Counted from the first letter of the stretch, positions 34,671-44,209 are shown. The stretch: 64,000 nucleotides of DNA from an uncultured Oceanospirillales bacterium (GCA_913055655.1 CAJXKA010000002.1:310001-374000), one strand, 5' to 3'. Translations and numbers: made by a program. The notes: generated by a model from the letters alone, not told the origin.

Positions 34671-34686
34671 AGTGCAACAAGTCATG
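34671..34686 (-). promoter_or_regulatory. Duplicated upstream motif before PspB-like paralogue 1
   Basis: CATGACTTGTTGCACT on the minus strand recurs with two mismatches at 35003-35018, upstream of the second paralogue at a similar distance. It may be a shared regulator or promoter site. Confidence 0.35.
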
Positions 34687-34705
34687 GCTATGCACCGGAA
34701 CGGGT

Positions 34706-34945
34706 TCAGGACGCCTTTTCCAGGTCTTCGAACTCGCGTTTCAGGCTGGCGTTGCCATCGGTGACGATACGCTCGAGCACTTCGACCCGGTGGCGGATAT
34801 CAGCGTCCAGGCGGTCGAACTTGTCTTCCAGCGCGCTGAGGCGTTCTTCCGAGTGGTCCTGCTGTTTCGAGTTCGTGCGCGCGATGGCGATCAGGCCGAA
34901 CATGACAATGGCGGCCAGTGCGACGACGGCAGTCCAGAATCCCAT
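34706..34945 (-). CDS. Small PspB-like membrane protein, paralogue 2
   Basis: This 79-residue protein has the same length and layout as the downstream paralogue: a membrane helix (MGFWTAVVALAAIVMFGLIAI) then a coiled coil with RHRVEVLERIVTDGN. The two are clearly a tandem duplication that has diverged in the linker. GGAGGG lies eight bases before the ATG. Each copy has its own upstream motif, so they may be transcribed separately. Confidence 0.6.
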   Translation of the reverse strand: MGFWTAVVALAAIVMFGLIAIARTNSKQQDHSEERLSALEDKFDRLDADIRHRVEVLERIVTDGNASLKREFEDLEKAS

Positions 34946-35002
34946 TTTTTTCCCTCCAGTATTTTTGCTGTTTAATCATGAGGTTTTGGGGCCTAAAGCG
35001 CC

Positions 35003-35018
35003 AGTGTGACAAGTCATG
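35003..35018 (-). promoter_or_regulatory. Duplicated upstream motif before PspB-like paralogue 2
   Basis: CATGACTTGTCACACT (minus strand) matches 34671-34686 at 14 of 16 positions. Nothing else is supported in the gap 34946-35226, which must also hold the promoter of the Gld-like ABC operon. Confidence 0.35.
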
Positions 35019-35226
35019 TACGGTTAGGGTGCACGGCATCGTGCGGGCCGGGGGGAACCCATGTGAGTCACCGCGGTCATTTCATGCGTGTGGGGCCCGA
35101 ACGCTTGAAATTTTCCGGCAGGGTTCCAAAATATCGCGCTGTCCGGCCGGTGCCGCCGCGACCCGGCCGGTAGAATACGACGACCAGGGCATTCCGCCCG
35201 AAACGAACAAAAAAGGACCACCTCGC

Positions 35227-36138
35227 ATGATCGAAGCGATCGACCTGCGCAAGGAATACGGTGGATTCACGGCGGTGGACGACCTGTCGTTCACGGTTGA
35301 GCCGGGCCAGGTGCTCGGCTTTCTCGGACCCAACGGGGCCGGTAAATCCACCACGATGAAAATGCTGACGGGCTTCCTGGCGCCCACCGCCGGGACCGCC
35401 CGCATCAACGGCCACGATATCGGCAGCGATTCGCTCGCTGCGCGCCGCTGCATGGGCTACCTGCCCGAAGGCGCGCCCAGCTACGGCGAGATGACTGTCG
35501 GGGCCTTCCTGGACTTTGTCGCCCGCGCCCGCGAGATCGACAACCCGGCCGCGGCGCGCGGTGCGGCGGTCGAGCGGCTGGCGCTGGGGGGCGTGCTGCA
35601 CCAGTCCATCGAGACCCTGTCCAAGGGCTTCCGGCGCCGCGTGGGCCTGGCGCAGGCCATCCTGCACGACCCGCAGGTGCTGATCCTCGACGAGCCCACC
35701 GACGGTCTGGACCCGAACCAGAAGCACGAGGTGCGGCGGCTGATCGAGGACATGTCCAGCGACAAGATCATCGTCATCTCCACGCACATCCTGGAAGAGG
35801 TGGAGGCGGTCTGTAACCGCGTCATGGTCATCGCCCATGGCCGCATGCTGGCCGACGACACGCCCGCCGGCATGGTGGCGCGCTCGCGCTACCACAACGC
35901 GGTGACCCTGGTGCTGGACGCGCCCGAGCAGGCCGCCAGCGTGCTGAGCGAACTGCCCCAAGTGCGTAAGGCCGAGATCCGGGATGGCGAGCTGACCGTA
36001 TTCCCGGCCAGTGAAGGCCTGTTGCCGGCGGTGTCCCGGGTGGTGGCTGAGCGGGGCTGGGACGTGGCCGAACTGCGCCTGGAGGCCGGTCGCTTCGACG
36101 AGGTGTTCCGCGAGATCACGAAAGGGGAGGCCGCCTGA
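35227..36138 (+). CDS. Gld-like ABC transporter, ATP-binding protein (GldA type)
   Basis: The 303-residue ATPase has Walker A GPNGAGKST, signature LSKGFRRRVGLAQAI, Walker B VLILDEPTDGLDP and the switch ISTHILEE. A C-terminal extension follows (LVLDAPEQAASVLSELPQVRKAEI), as in GldA/CcmA-like proteins. It overlaps the permease gene by one base (TGATG), the first coupling in a four-gene operon. The substrate is unknown; the name reflects homology, since this organism need not glide. Confidence 0.85.
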   Translation: MIEAIDLRKEYGGFTAVDDLSFTVEPGQVLGFLGPNGAGKSTTMKMLTGFLAPTAGTARINGHDIGSDSLAARRCMGYLPEGAPSYGEMTVGAFLDFVARAREIDNPAAARGAAVERLALGGVLHQSIETLSKGFRRRVGLAQAILHDPQVLILDEPTDGLDPNQKHEVRRLIEDMSSDKIIVISTHILEEVEAVCNRVMVIAHGRMLADDTPAGMVARSRYHNAVTLVLDAPEQAASVLSELPQVRKAEIRDGELTVFPASEGLLPAVSRVVAERGWDVAELRLEAGRFDEVFREITKGEAA

Positions 36139-36872
36139 TGAACGCGATCTGGACTGTCTTCCGGCGCGAACTGGCCGGCTATTTCGCCACCCCGGTGGCC
36201 TGGGTGTTTATCGTCATTTTCCTGGTCATGACCGGCGTGTTCACGTTTTACCTGGGCGGGTTCTACGAGCGCGGCGTGGCCGACCTGGACCCGTTCTTCC
36301 GCTTCCACCCCTGGCTCTACCTGTTCCTGGTGCCGGCGATCGCCATGCGCCTGTGGGCCGAGGAACGCCGTTCTGGCACGATCGAACTGCTGCTGACGCT
36401 GCCGATTTCGCTGCCGCAGGCGGTTGTCGGCAAGTTCCTGGCGGCCTGGGTGTTCCTGGGCGTCTGCCTGGTCCTGACGGTGCCGACCTGGCTGACCGTC
36501 AATTACCTGGGCGACCCGGACAACGGCGTGATCCTGGCGGCCTACATCGGCAGCTGGCTGATGGCGGGTGGCATGCTGGCCATCGGCGCCTGCATGTCGG
36601 CGCTGACGCGCAACCAGGTGGTGGCGTTCATCCTGTCGGTCGTGGCCTGCTTCGTGTTCCTGCTCAGCGGCCTGCCGATGGTCATGGACCTGTTCAGCGG
36701 CTGGGCGCCGCAGGTGCTGCTGGACGCCATCGCGGGGCTGAGTTTCCTGTCGCACTACGCCGACATTTCCAAGGGCGTGATCGACCTGCGTGATTTCGTC
36801 TACTTCGCGCTGGTCATCGGCGCCTGGCTGGTGGCGAACATGATCGTGCTGGACATGAGGAAAGGCGAATGA
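36138..36872 (+). CDS. Gld-like ABC transporter permease (GldF type)
   Basis: The 244-residue integral membrane protein has six hydrophobic segments and the ABC-2 pattern seen in GldF: FRRELAGYFATPVAWVFIVIFL at the start, FLVPAIAMRLWAEERRSGTIELLLTLPIS and VVAFILSVVACFVFLLSGLP. It overlaps the ATPase gene upstream and the auxiliary gene downstream (ATGA), so all are probably translated together. Confidence 0.85.
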   Translation: MNAIWTVFRRELAGYFATPVAWVFIVIFLVMTGVFTFYLGGFYERGVADLDPFFRFHPWLYLFLVPAIAMRLWAEERRSGTIELLLTLPISLPQAVVGKFLAAWVFLGVCLVLTVPTWLTVNYLGDPDNGVILAAYIGSWLMAGGMLAIGACMSALTRNQVVAFILSVVACFVFLLSGLPMVMDLFSGWAPQVLLDAIAGLSFLSHYADISKGVIDLRDFVYFALVIGAWLVANMIVLDMRKGE

Positions 36873-38737
36873 ACCGGACACACTTGAATTCAACCGGCTC
36901 TCTGGCCCTGCTGGCCGGGCTGTTCATCGGCCTGGTGATCCTGTCCGGCGGGCTGCTGAAGGGCTGCCGCGTGGACCTGACCGAGAACGGCCAGTACACG
37001 CTCAGCGACGGCACCATCAACCTGCTCGGCGACCTCGAGGAGCCGGTGACGCTGTATTACTTTTTCTCCGAGGACGCCAGCCGCGAGCTGCCGCAGATTC
37101 GCGACTACGCGCGCTGGGTGGACGAGATGCTGGAGGACATGGAAGACCGTGCCGAGGGCAAACTGACCGTGCGCCGGGTCGACCCCGCGCCGTTCTCGCC
37201 CGAGGAGGACGAGGCGGCGACCTTCGGCCTGCAATCGGTGCCCGTGGGCGCCGGTGGTGACTCGCTCTACCTGGGCATCGCCGGCACCAATACGCTGGAC
37301 GACGTGCAGGTGATGCCGTTCCTGCAGCCCAACAAGCAGGCGTTTTTCGAGTACGACGTCATCAAGATGATCACGACGCTGTCGCGGCCCGAGCCGATGA
37401 CGGTAGGGCTGCTGAGCGGCCTGGACATGGGGCCGGGCTTCGACATGAATACGCGGCAGCCGACCCAGGCCTGGGTGATCTACGAGCAGCTCGAGCAGCT
37501 CTTCAATATCGAGGCGATCGATGCCTCGGCGGACACGCTACCCGAGGGCATCGACCTGCTGATGGTGGTGCACCCGAAAGAACTGTCGGCGCCCATGCGC
37601 TACGCCATCGACCAGTTCGTGCTGGGCGGCGGGCGCCTGGTGGCGTTCATGGACCCGTTCGCCGAGGCCGATACGGGCGGCGACCCGAACGACCCGATGG
37701 CGCAGATGAACGCCGGCGGCAGTTCCACGCTGGGCGAGTTGCTGGACGCCTGGGGCGTTGAATTCGACACCGCGAAGGTTGTGGGCGACCCGCTGTATGC
37801 CCTGCAGGTCAATACCGGCATGGGCCAGGTCACCCGGCACATGGCGATCCTGTCGGTGCCGGCCGACGGCCTGGACGGGGGTGACATCGTCAGCGCCGAC
37901 CTGGAAGCGGTGAACCTGGCCTCGACCGGCTGGTTCGAAGCGGCCGAGGGCGCCGCCACCACGCTGGCGCCGCTGGTGCGCTCCAGCGACACCGCCGCGC
38001 CGCTGGACGCCAGCCGGCTGCGGTTCCTGGCGGACCCCTCGGAGCTGGCCACCGGCCTGCACGCCACCGGCGACCGCTACACGCTGGCCGCGCGCGTGAC
38101 CGGCCCGGCCACCTCGGCATTTGAAGCCGCACCGGAAGGCGCGGCGGCGGGCGAGCACCTGGCCGGGTCATCCGGTGACGGCATCAATGTCATCCTGTTC
38201 GCCGATACCGACATGCTCAGCGACCGCCTCTGGGTGAGCCGCCAGAACTTCTTCGGCCAGTCCATCGCCAGCGCCTTCGCCGATAACGGCACGCTGGCCG
38301 TGAACGCGGTCGACAACCTGCTGGGCTCATCCGACCTGATCAGCATCCGCGCGCGCAGCACCTCGGCGCGGCCCTTCGATCGCGTCGAGCGCCTGCGACT
38401 GCAGGCCGAGAACCAGTACCGCGCCACCGAGGAACAGCTCAACGCGGAACTGGCGGAAACGGAGCGCAAACTGGCCGAGATGCAGTCACAGCGCGGCGGT
38501 GACGACCTGGCCATTCTCAACGAGGCGCAGTCCGGGGAAATCCAGCGCTTCATCGACCAGCGCATCCAGATCCGCCGCGACCTGCGGGCCGTGCAGCACA
38601 ACCTGGACCGCGATATCGATGCGCTGGGTACACGTCTGAAAGTCTTCAACATCGTCATTGTGCCGGCGCTGGTGATCGTGGTCGCCCTTTGGTTTGGCCA
38701 CGTACGCCGCCGTCGACGCGAGGAGGGCGCATCATGA
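36869..38737 (+). CDS. Gld-like ABC transporter auxiliary protein (GldG type)
   Basis: The 622-residue protein has an N-terminal membrane helix (LLAGLFIGLVILSGGLL) and an ABC-auxiliary periplasmic domain (VDLTENGQYTLSDGTINLLGDLEEPVTLYYFFS). A central segment resembles GldG (QFVLGGGRLVAFMDPFAEAD) and a coiled coil lies near residues 505-590 (EEQLNAELAETERKLAEMQSQ). A second membrane helix (FNIVIVPALVIVVALWFGHVRRRR) ends the protein. It overlaps its neighbours on both sides. It probably couples the transporter to an envelope substrate. Confidence 0.82.
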   Translation: MNRTHLNSTGSLALLAGLFIGLVILSGGLLKGCRVDLTENGQYTLSDGTINLLGDLEEPVTLYYFFSEDASRELPQIRDYARWVDEMLEDMEDRAEGKLTVRRVDPAPFSPEEDEAATFGLQSVPVGAGGDSLYLGIAGTNTLDDVQVMPFLQPNKQAFFEYDVIKMITTLSRPEPMTVGLLSGLDMGPGFDMNTRQPTQAWVIYEQLEQLFNIEAIDASADTLPEGIDLLMVVHPKELSAPMRYAIDQFVLGGGRLVAFMDPFAEADTGGDPNDPMAQMNAGGSSTLGELLDAWGVEFDTAKVVGDPLYALQVNTGMGQVTRHMAILSVPADGLDGGDIVSADLEAVNLASTGWFEAAEGAATTLAPLVRSSDTAAPLDASRLRFLADPSELATGLHATGDRYTLAARVTGPATSAFEAAPEGAAAGEHLAGSSGDGINVILFADTDMLSDRLWVSRQNFFGQSIASAFADNGTLAVNAVDNLLGSSDLISIRARSTSARPFDRVERLRLQAENQYRATEEQLNAELAETERKLAEMQSQRGGDDLAILNEAQSGEIQRFIDQRIQIRRDLRAVQHNLDRDIDALGTRLKVFNIVIVPALVIVVALWFGHVRRRRREEGAS

Positions 38738-39840
38738 GTGGCAAGCACCTCACCTGGATGGCGATCGCGCTGGCCGTGGTGGTCGGCGCCGTCGCCCTGC
38801 TGGTGCCCGGCGACATCAACCGCGATAAAGCGGCGGGCACCGGAACATTCCTGCCGGACCTGGCCGCGCGTGTGAATGACGCGGTGGCGCTGGAGGTGAT
38901 CGCGGCGGGCGACGAGACCGTGGCGCGCCTGGGACGCCGCGATGACCAGTGGGTCATCGACCAGCTGGCGGGTTACCCGGCGGACTGGGACAAGGTCCGC
39001 GCGGTGCTCGCCGGCCTGGCGGAGGCGACCGTCATCGAGCCGAAGACCGCCAACCCGGATTACTACCCGCGCCTGGGCGTGGAGGACGTCGATAGCGCCA
39101 GCGCCGCCGGCGTGCTGCTGACGGTCGGGTTTGCCGAGGGCGAGCCGCTGGGCGTCATCCTCGGCCAGGCGGCTTCGGGCCGGGAAGGTCGCTACCTGCG
39201 CGTGCTCGGTGAAACCGCCAGCGTGCTTGCCGATTTCGACGCGGACGTTCCCCGCGACGCCGCGGGCTGGGCCGACACCACCGTGGTCGACCTGGCCGCC
39301 GACAACGTGGCCGAGGTGCGCATCACCCAACCCGGTGGCGCGCCGCTGCGCGTGTGGAAGCGCTCCGCCGATGACACGGATTTCGTGCTCGACGGCGGCC
39401 TGCCCGAGGGGCGCGAGCTGAAATCCATCTGGGCGATGAACTCGCTGGGCGGCGCGCTGGCTGGCGTGCGTTTCGAGGACGTCCGGCCCGCCGATGAACT
39501 GGACTGGGCCGACGCGACCAACGTCCAGGTGCTGACGTTTACCGGGGTGCAGGTCACGGCCGAGCTGGCCGGCGACGAGGATGGCCGCTGGCTGAGGCTT
39601 TCCGCCGAGGCGCCGTTCGAAAAAGACCTGGAAGATGCGGAAGAGGTCGATGCAGCGGCTGATGATGACGAGGCCGACATCCCGGCGGCCGAGTCCGCCG
39701 CTGACCGGGCCGGTCGCATCAACGACCGGACTGCCGGTTGGGCCTACCGGATACCGGACCGCAAGGCGGAGGCCATGGACAAGGGCCTGGAAGACCTGAT
39801 GAAGCCGCTGGAAGACCCGGCCGCGGACGAGGACGCCTGA
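38734..39840 (+). CDS. DUF4340 domain protein of the Gld-like operon
   Basis: The 368-residue protein has an N-terminal membrane anchor (MAIALAVVVGAVALLVPGD) and a periplasmic region with the DUF4340 pattern: VNDAVALEVIAAGDETVARLGRRDDQWVIDQLAGYPADW, KTANPDYYPRLGVEDVD, and LDGGLPEGRELKSIWAMN. An acidic tail ends it. DUF4340 genes regularly follow gldG homologues. ATG 38734 overlaps the GldG-like stop. It is the last gene of the operon and is convergent with pitA. Confidence 0.8.
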   Translation: MSGKHLTWMAIALAVVVGAVALLVPGDINRDKAAGTGTFLPDLAARVNDAVALEVIAAGDETVARLGRRDDQWVIDQLAGYPADWDKVRAVLAGLAEATVIEPKTANPDYYPRLGVEDVDSASAAGVLLTVGFAEGEPLGVILGQAASGREGRYLRVLGETASVLADFDADVPRDAAGWADTTVVDLAADNVAEVRITQPGGAPLRVWKRSADDTDFVLDGGLPEGRELKSIWAMNSLGGALAGVRFEDVRPADELDWADATNVQVLTFTGVQVTAELAGDEDGRWLRLSAEAPFEKDLEDAEEVDAAADDDEADIPAAESAADRAGRINDRTAGWAYRIPDRKAEAMDKGLEDLMKPLEDPAADEDA

Positions 39841-39868
39841 ACCGGGTAATCCAGCCGGTGCCGCCCGT

Positions 39869-41122
39869 TCAGGGCGTGAACATGCCCTTCAGCGTGTAGA
39901 AGAAGAACACCGCGAGAATGGCGCCGGCGGGCAGCGTCACGATCCACGACAGGAAGATATTGCCGACCACGCGCAGGTTGATGGCCTCCATGCCGCGCGC
40001 GAAGCCCACGCCCAGCACCGCGCCCACCAGCGTGTGGGTGGTGGAAATCGGGATACCCGTGCCGGACGCGATGACCACCGTGGTGGCCGCCGCCAGCTCC
40101 GCCGCGAAGCCGCGCGACGGCGTCAGCTCGGTAATGCGCTGGCCCACCGTGCGGATCACCTTGAAACCGTAGGTCGCCAGGCCGAACACGATACCGCCGG
40201 CGCCCAGCAGCAGGACCCAGGTGGGCAGGGCGGCTTTCTGCGCCACTTCACCCGAGGAAACGATGCTGACGACCGCCGCCACCGGCCCGATGGCGTTGGC
40301 GACGTCGTTGGAGCCGTGCGCGAAGGCCATGCCGCAGGCGGTGAAAATCATCAGCACGCCGAAAATCTTCTCGACGTTGGTGAAGCGGAAGTTCTTGTCC
40401 GCTTTCGGTTTGATCTTCAGGCGCCGGATCAACATGATGCCGATGGACATGGTGATCACGCCGCACAGCACGGCGATGCCATAAGACTGCGCGATGGACA
40501 GCTCCAGGTTGATGTGTTTCAGGCCCTTGAACAGCGTCACCAGCGACAGGATGAAGCCCACCAGGAAGATGTACATGGGCACGTAGCGCCGCGCGTTGGC
40601 GATGGGGTCGTCGGTGCGCAGGATCAGCTTCTGCACGCTCTGGAAAATCAGGAAGGCGATAAAGCCGGACATCAGCGGCGACACCACCCATGAGGCCGCG
40701 ATGGAGGCCACCTGGCCCCACTTCACCGCTTCCATGCCGATGCCGGCGATGGCGAAGCCGACAATGGCGCCGACGATGGAGTGGGTGGTCGAAACCGGCC
40801 AGCCACGCCGCGAGGCGATCGCCAGCCAGATACCCGCGGCCAGCAGCGCCGAGAGCATGCCGAACACCAGGTATTCGGGGTTGCCGGCCACCTGCTCGGA
40901 ATCAATGATGCCCTTGCGGATGGTCGAGGTGACCTGGCCGCCCGCCAGGAAGGCGCCGGCGAACTCGAAGATCGCGGCCACGACGATGGCCTGCTTGATG
41001 GTCAGCGCCTTGGCGCCCACCGAGGTCGCCATCGCGTTCGCCACGTCGTTGGCGCCGATGCCCCAGGCCATGAACAGCCCGAACGCGGCGGCAAGCACCA
41101 GGTAAATCGTGGCGTGGTCCAT
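39869..41122 (-). CDS. pitA: Low-affinity inorganic phosphate transporter Pit
   Basis: The 417-residue protein is a PiT-family carrier with ten to twelve helices and duplicated signatures: GANDVANAMATSVGAKALT near the N-terminus and GSNDVANAIGPVAA in the second half, with GWPVSTTHSIVGA and GIPISTTHTLVGA. It takes up phosphate (or metal-phosphate) with cations. It lies downstream of a DUF47 gene on the same strand, the usual pair. Expression may respond to the Pho box upstream of that gene. Confidence 0.92.
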   Translation of the reverse strand: MDHATIYLVLAAAFGLFMAWGIGANDVANAMATSVGAKALTIKQAIVVAAIFEFAGAFLAGGQVTSTIRKGIIDSEQVAGNPEYLVFGMLSALLAAGIWLAIASRRGWPVSTTHSIVGAIVGFAIAGIGMEAVKWGQVASIAASWVVSPLMSGFIAFLIFQSVQKLILRTDDPIANARRYVPMYIFLVGFILSLVTLFKGLKHINLELSIAQSYGIAVLCGVITMSIGIMLIRRLKIKPKADKNFRFTNVEKIFGVLMIFTACGMAFAHGSNDVANAIGPVAAVVSIVSSGEVAQKAALPTWVLLLGAGGIVFGLATYGFKVIRTVGQRITELTPSRGFAAELAAATTVVIASGTGIPISTTHTLVGAVLGVGFARGMEAINLRVVGNIFLSWIVTLPAGAILAVFFFYTLKGMFTP

Positions 41123-41162
41123 TCTTCTTCTTCCTCTTTAAGTCGCTATCTGCAATTCACCA

Positions 41163-41840
41163 TCAACGCGCCAGCGTCAGCTGCAGGCGACTGCCCACCT
41201 GCTGCGCGCGGTCGGCGATGGCCGCGGTTCTGTCCAGCACGCGATACAGGAAGATCGCGCTGATCGGGTTGAGCTGGTCCTCGATCGCCATTAACTGGTC
41301 GTAGAGGTCGCCCACCATGACATCGGTGTCGTGTTCGGTGGCGTCCAGTTCCACCAGCATGTTGGAAATCCGCTTGCGCTCCGCGTTGTCGAAACCGGTT
41401 TCGATCAGCTCGTCCAGCTCGCTGATGGCCGTGAGGGCCTGTTCGCAGGCCTCGACACAGGTTTCCACCAGTTTGCGGTAACCTTCGATCATGGGCTCCG
41501 GGATCTGCATGTCGCGCCCGGCAATGATACCGGCCACGTCGCGCACCTTGCCGGCGACGCCGTCCTGCATCGCCAGGATTTCCAGCATGTCGCGCCGGTC
41601 GATGGGCATGAACAGGCTGGTCGGCAACTGCAGGCGAAGCTCTTTCTTGAGATCATCCGCCTTGTGCTCGTGATCCACGATAAGCTTGTGGTATTCGTCC
41701 CGCTTGGCCTTGTCGTCAACGATGACGGCCTCGAGGAATGGAACGAGCTGCCGGACGCACTTGACCACCTGCTTCATATGGGTCTGCAGGGGGCCGATCG
41801 GGGATGACGCAAAAATGCCGCTGAGGTAACCGCCTACCAT
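41163..41840 (-). CDS. DUF47 (PhoU-like) Pit accessory protein
   Basis: From ATG 41840 the protein has 225 residues and begins MVGGYLSGIFASSPIGPLQTHM, matching the TIGR00153/YkaA family. All-helical PhoU-like repeats follow (LVPFLEAVIVDDKAKRDEYHKLIVDHEHKADDLKKELR, DVAGIIAGRD, ISELDELIETGFDNAERKRISNMLVELDATEHDTD). These proteins accompany Pit transporters and probably regulate them. A longer in-frame start at 41882 is less likely. It is divergent from the pst operon, with a Pho box between. Confidence 0.85.
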   Translation of the reverse strand: MVGGYLSGIFASSPIGPLQTHMKQVVKCVRQLVPFLEAVIVDDKAKRDEYHKLIVDHEHKADDLKKELRLQLPTSLFMPIDRRDMLEILAMQDGVAGKVRDVAGIIAGRDMQIPEPMIEGYRKLVETCVEACEQALTAISELDELIETGFDNAERKRISNMLVELDATEHDTDVMVGDLYDQLMAIEDQLNPISAIFLYRVLDRTAAIADRAQQVGSRLQLTLAR

Positions 41841-41905
41841 GGTGTTTGTATCCTGGGGAACGCTAGAAAATGAAGCGGACAATAGCGTAGCAGTTTTAAC
41901 CGCGA

Positions 41906-41940
41906 CTGTTACAGGGTTGTTACAAAGTTGTCATATTTCA
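41906..41940 (+). promoter_or_regulatory. PhoB (Pho) box in the pit/pst divergent region
   Basis: Three direct half-sites CTGTTAC, TTGTTAC and TTGTCAT start at 41906, 41917 and 41928, an exact 11-nt phasing with four-base spacers, as expected for tandem PhoB binding. The site is 17-50 bases before the pstC ATG and about 70 bases before the DUF47 ATG, so it could serve either or both transcripts. Confidence 0.75.
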
Positions 41941-41956
41941 CACATACCATGCCCGA

Positions 41957-44209
41957 ATGAATGATTCTCCGGCCGCGGGCGGCGATCGCGCCGCCACGCG
42001 TCACTCCCGATTCCATACCTGGCGGGGTCGCAAGGACCGGGTCGCCCGCTGGGTGATCACCGTGGGTGGCCTGGCCGTGTTCGCGGCGATGGTGGCCATC
42101 CTGGTGTACCTGGTCTGGGAAACCGCGCCCTTGTTCTCGGATGCGAGCGAGGAGACCGTCGAGCTGGGCGCGCGGGCGGACTGGCCGGCGGCGGATACGC
42201 GGTTGCTGGTGCTGGACGAACGCGGTGAGGCCGGTTTCCGGGTCGGCGCCGACGGCCAGGGCGAGTTCTTCAGCCTGCCGTCGCTGGAGACCCTGGAGGC
42301 CATCGACCTGCGACCCGAAGGCGCAACAGGCGTGACGGCCGCGGCCGAGGACCTGGACGCGCCCGGCATGTTCGCGCTGGGCTTCGATGACGGCAGCGTT
42401 GTTGTCGCGCGGTACCGGTTCAGGGCGGACCTGGAAGCGGGGGAGACGGCCATTCGGGGCGAGCTCGAGTTTCCCCATGGCGTTGACGCCATGCGCGTGG
42501 CGGACCGGCCGATAAACCAGCTGGCGTTTCGCGACCATCCTGACGGCCTGGTGCTGGCGGCGCTGGCGGGCCCACGCCTGCATGTCCGCTACCAGCACCG
42601 CGAAGAAAACTTCCTGACCGGCGAGGCCACGACCGAATGGCAGGCCGAATCGCTGGCGCTGTCGTCGGTGTCCACCGCACTGGCCCTGGACGGGCAACGC
42701 CGATGGGTTTACGTGTCCGACATCAACGGTGCGATTCACCGTTTTGACCTGCCCACGCTGGTATCTTCGGGCCTGACCCGCCCCGGCGACGCCCCGGTCA
42801 CGGCGATGCGAATGTTGCTGGGTGGCACGTCGGTGCTGACCGGCGACGCTGAGGGTGTGATTCGCCAGGCGTTCCCGGTGCGCGACGAGGCCAGCGGCAT
42901 CACGCGCCTGCAGGTGATCCGCGAATTTGCCGGTCACGATGGCGCCGTCATGGCCATCCTGCCCGAGTATCGCCGGCGCGGTTTCGTCGGGCTGGATGCG
43001 GATGGCGGAGTCGGCGTGCACTACAGCACGTCCGGGCGCACACTGCTGGACTGGCGACTGCCCGTGGCCGGCGACACGTTGCCGGCGCTGGCGCTGACCC
43101 CGCGCGCGAATGGCCTGCTGGCCCTCGGGCCGGGCGGCGAGGCCCGCTGGACGACCATCGACAACCCGCACCCGGAAGTGTCCTGGGGCACCTTGTGGCG
43201 CGAGACCTGGTACGAAAATTATCCTGAACCCCGGCTGACGTGGCAGTCGTCCGCGGCCACCAATGATTTTGAACCCAAGTTCAGCCTGGCGCCGCTGGTG
43301 TTCGGCACGCTCAAGGCCGCCGTCTACGCGATGCTGTTCGCGGTGCCGCTGGCGCTGCTGGGCGCGGCCTACACGGCCGTGTTCATGGCGCCGGCGCTGC
43401 GCCGGCGTATCAAGCCGATGATCGAGATCATGGCGGCCCTGCCCACCGTCATTCTCGGCTTCCTCGCCGGCCTGTGGCTGGCGCCGTGGCTGGAAGCGCA
43501 CCTGGCCGGTGTGTTCGCGATGTTGCTGGTGCTGCCCGTGGGCGTGCTGGCGCTGGCCTGGGGCTGGCACCGGGTCGGCCTGCGCAACCGCCTGAAGCTG
43601 CCGGTGGGCTGGGAGCCGCTGCTGCTGCTGCCGGTGCTGGTGGCGCTGGGTGCGCTGGCGCTGGTGCTGGCCGACCCGCTGCAGGCCCTGTTCTTCGACG
43701 GCGACCTGCGCACCTGGCTGACCCAGGACAAGGGCGTCAGCTACGACCAGCGCAACGCCCTGGTGGTCGGTATCGCCATGGGGTTCGCGGTGGTGCCGAC
43801 AATCTTCTCCATCGCCGAGGACGCGCTGTTTGCCGTGCCGAAATCGCTGTCGGACGGTTCGCTGGCACTGGGGGCGACCCGCTGGCAGACCCTGGTGCAG
43901 GTGGTGCTGCCCACCGCCAGCCCGGGTATTTTTTCCGGCCTGATGATCGGGTTCGGCCGCGCCGTCGGTGAAACCATGATCGTGCTGATGGCCACCGGCA
44001 ACACGCCGATCACGGACTGGAACCTGTTCGAAGGAATGCGCACGCTGGCGGCAAACATCGCGGTCGAAATGCCCGAGTCGGCCGTGCACAGCACGCACTA
44101 TCGCATCCTGTTCGCCTCGGCGCTGGTGCTGTTTATCTTCACCTTCATCGTCAACACCGGCGCGGAGCTGGTCCGCCAGCGCCTGCGTGCGCGGTACAGC
44201 TCGCTCTGA
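41957..44209 (+). CDS. pstC: Phosphate ABC transporter permease PstC (long form)
   Basis: The 750-residue protein is more than twice the usual PstC length. After a first membrane helix (WVITVGGLAVFAAMVAILVYLVWE) there is an extracytoplasmic region of about 390 residues with beta-propeller-like repeats (LLVLDERGEAGFRVGADG, RRWVYVSDINGAIHRFDLP, VLTGDAEGVIRQAF). The C-terminal 320 residues carry the permease helices and loop [25 protein letters not shown]. Such long forms occur in several gammaproteobacteria. It is the first gene after the Pho box; no pstS is present in the window. Confidence 0.88.
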   Translation: MNDSPAAGGDRAATRHSRFHTWRGRKDRVARWVITVGGLAVFAAMVAILVYLVWETAPLFSDASEETVELGARADWPAADTRLLVLDERGEAGFRVGADGQGEFFSLPSLETLEAIDLRPEGATGVTAAAEDLDAPGMFALGFDDGSVVVARYRFRADLEAGETAIRGELEFPHGVDAMRVADRPINQLAFRDHPDGLVLAALAGPRLHVRYQHREENFLTGEATTEWQAESLALSSVSTALALDGQRRWVYVSDINGAIHRFDLPTLVSSGLTRPGDAPVTAMRMLLGGTSVLTGDAEGVIRQAFPVRDEASGITRLQVIREFAGHDGAVMAILPEYRRRGFVGLDADGGVGVHYSTSGRTLLDWRLPVAGDTLPALALTPRANGLLALGPGGEARWTTIDNPHPEVSWGTLWRETWYENYPEPRLTWQSSAATNDFEPKFSLAPLVFGTLKAAVYAMLFAVPLALLGAAYTAVFMAPALRRRIKPMIEIMAALPTVILGFLAGLWLAPWLEAHLAGVFAMLLVLPVGVLALAWGWHRVGLRNRLKLPVGWEPLLLLPVLVALGALALVLADPLQALFFDGDLRTWLTQDKGVSYDQRNALVVGIAMGFAVVPTIFSIAEDALFAVPKSLSDGSLALGATRWQTLVQVVLPTASPGIFSGLMIGFGRAVGETMIVLMATGNTPITDWNLFEGMRTLAANIAVEMPESAVHSTHYRILFASALVLFIFTFIVNTGAELVRQRLRARYSSL

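Noticed and set aside
35227..39840. Evidence for gliding motility
   Set aside because: GldA/F/G homologues occur in non-gliding bacteria, and no other gliding genes (gldKLMN, spr) are in the window.
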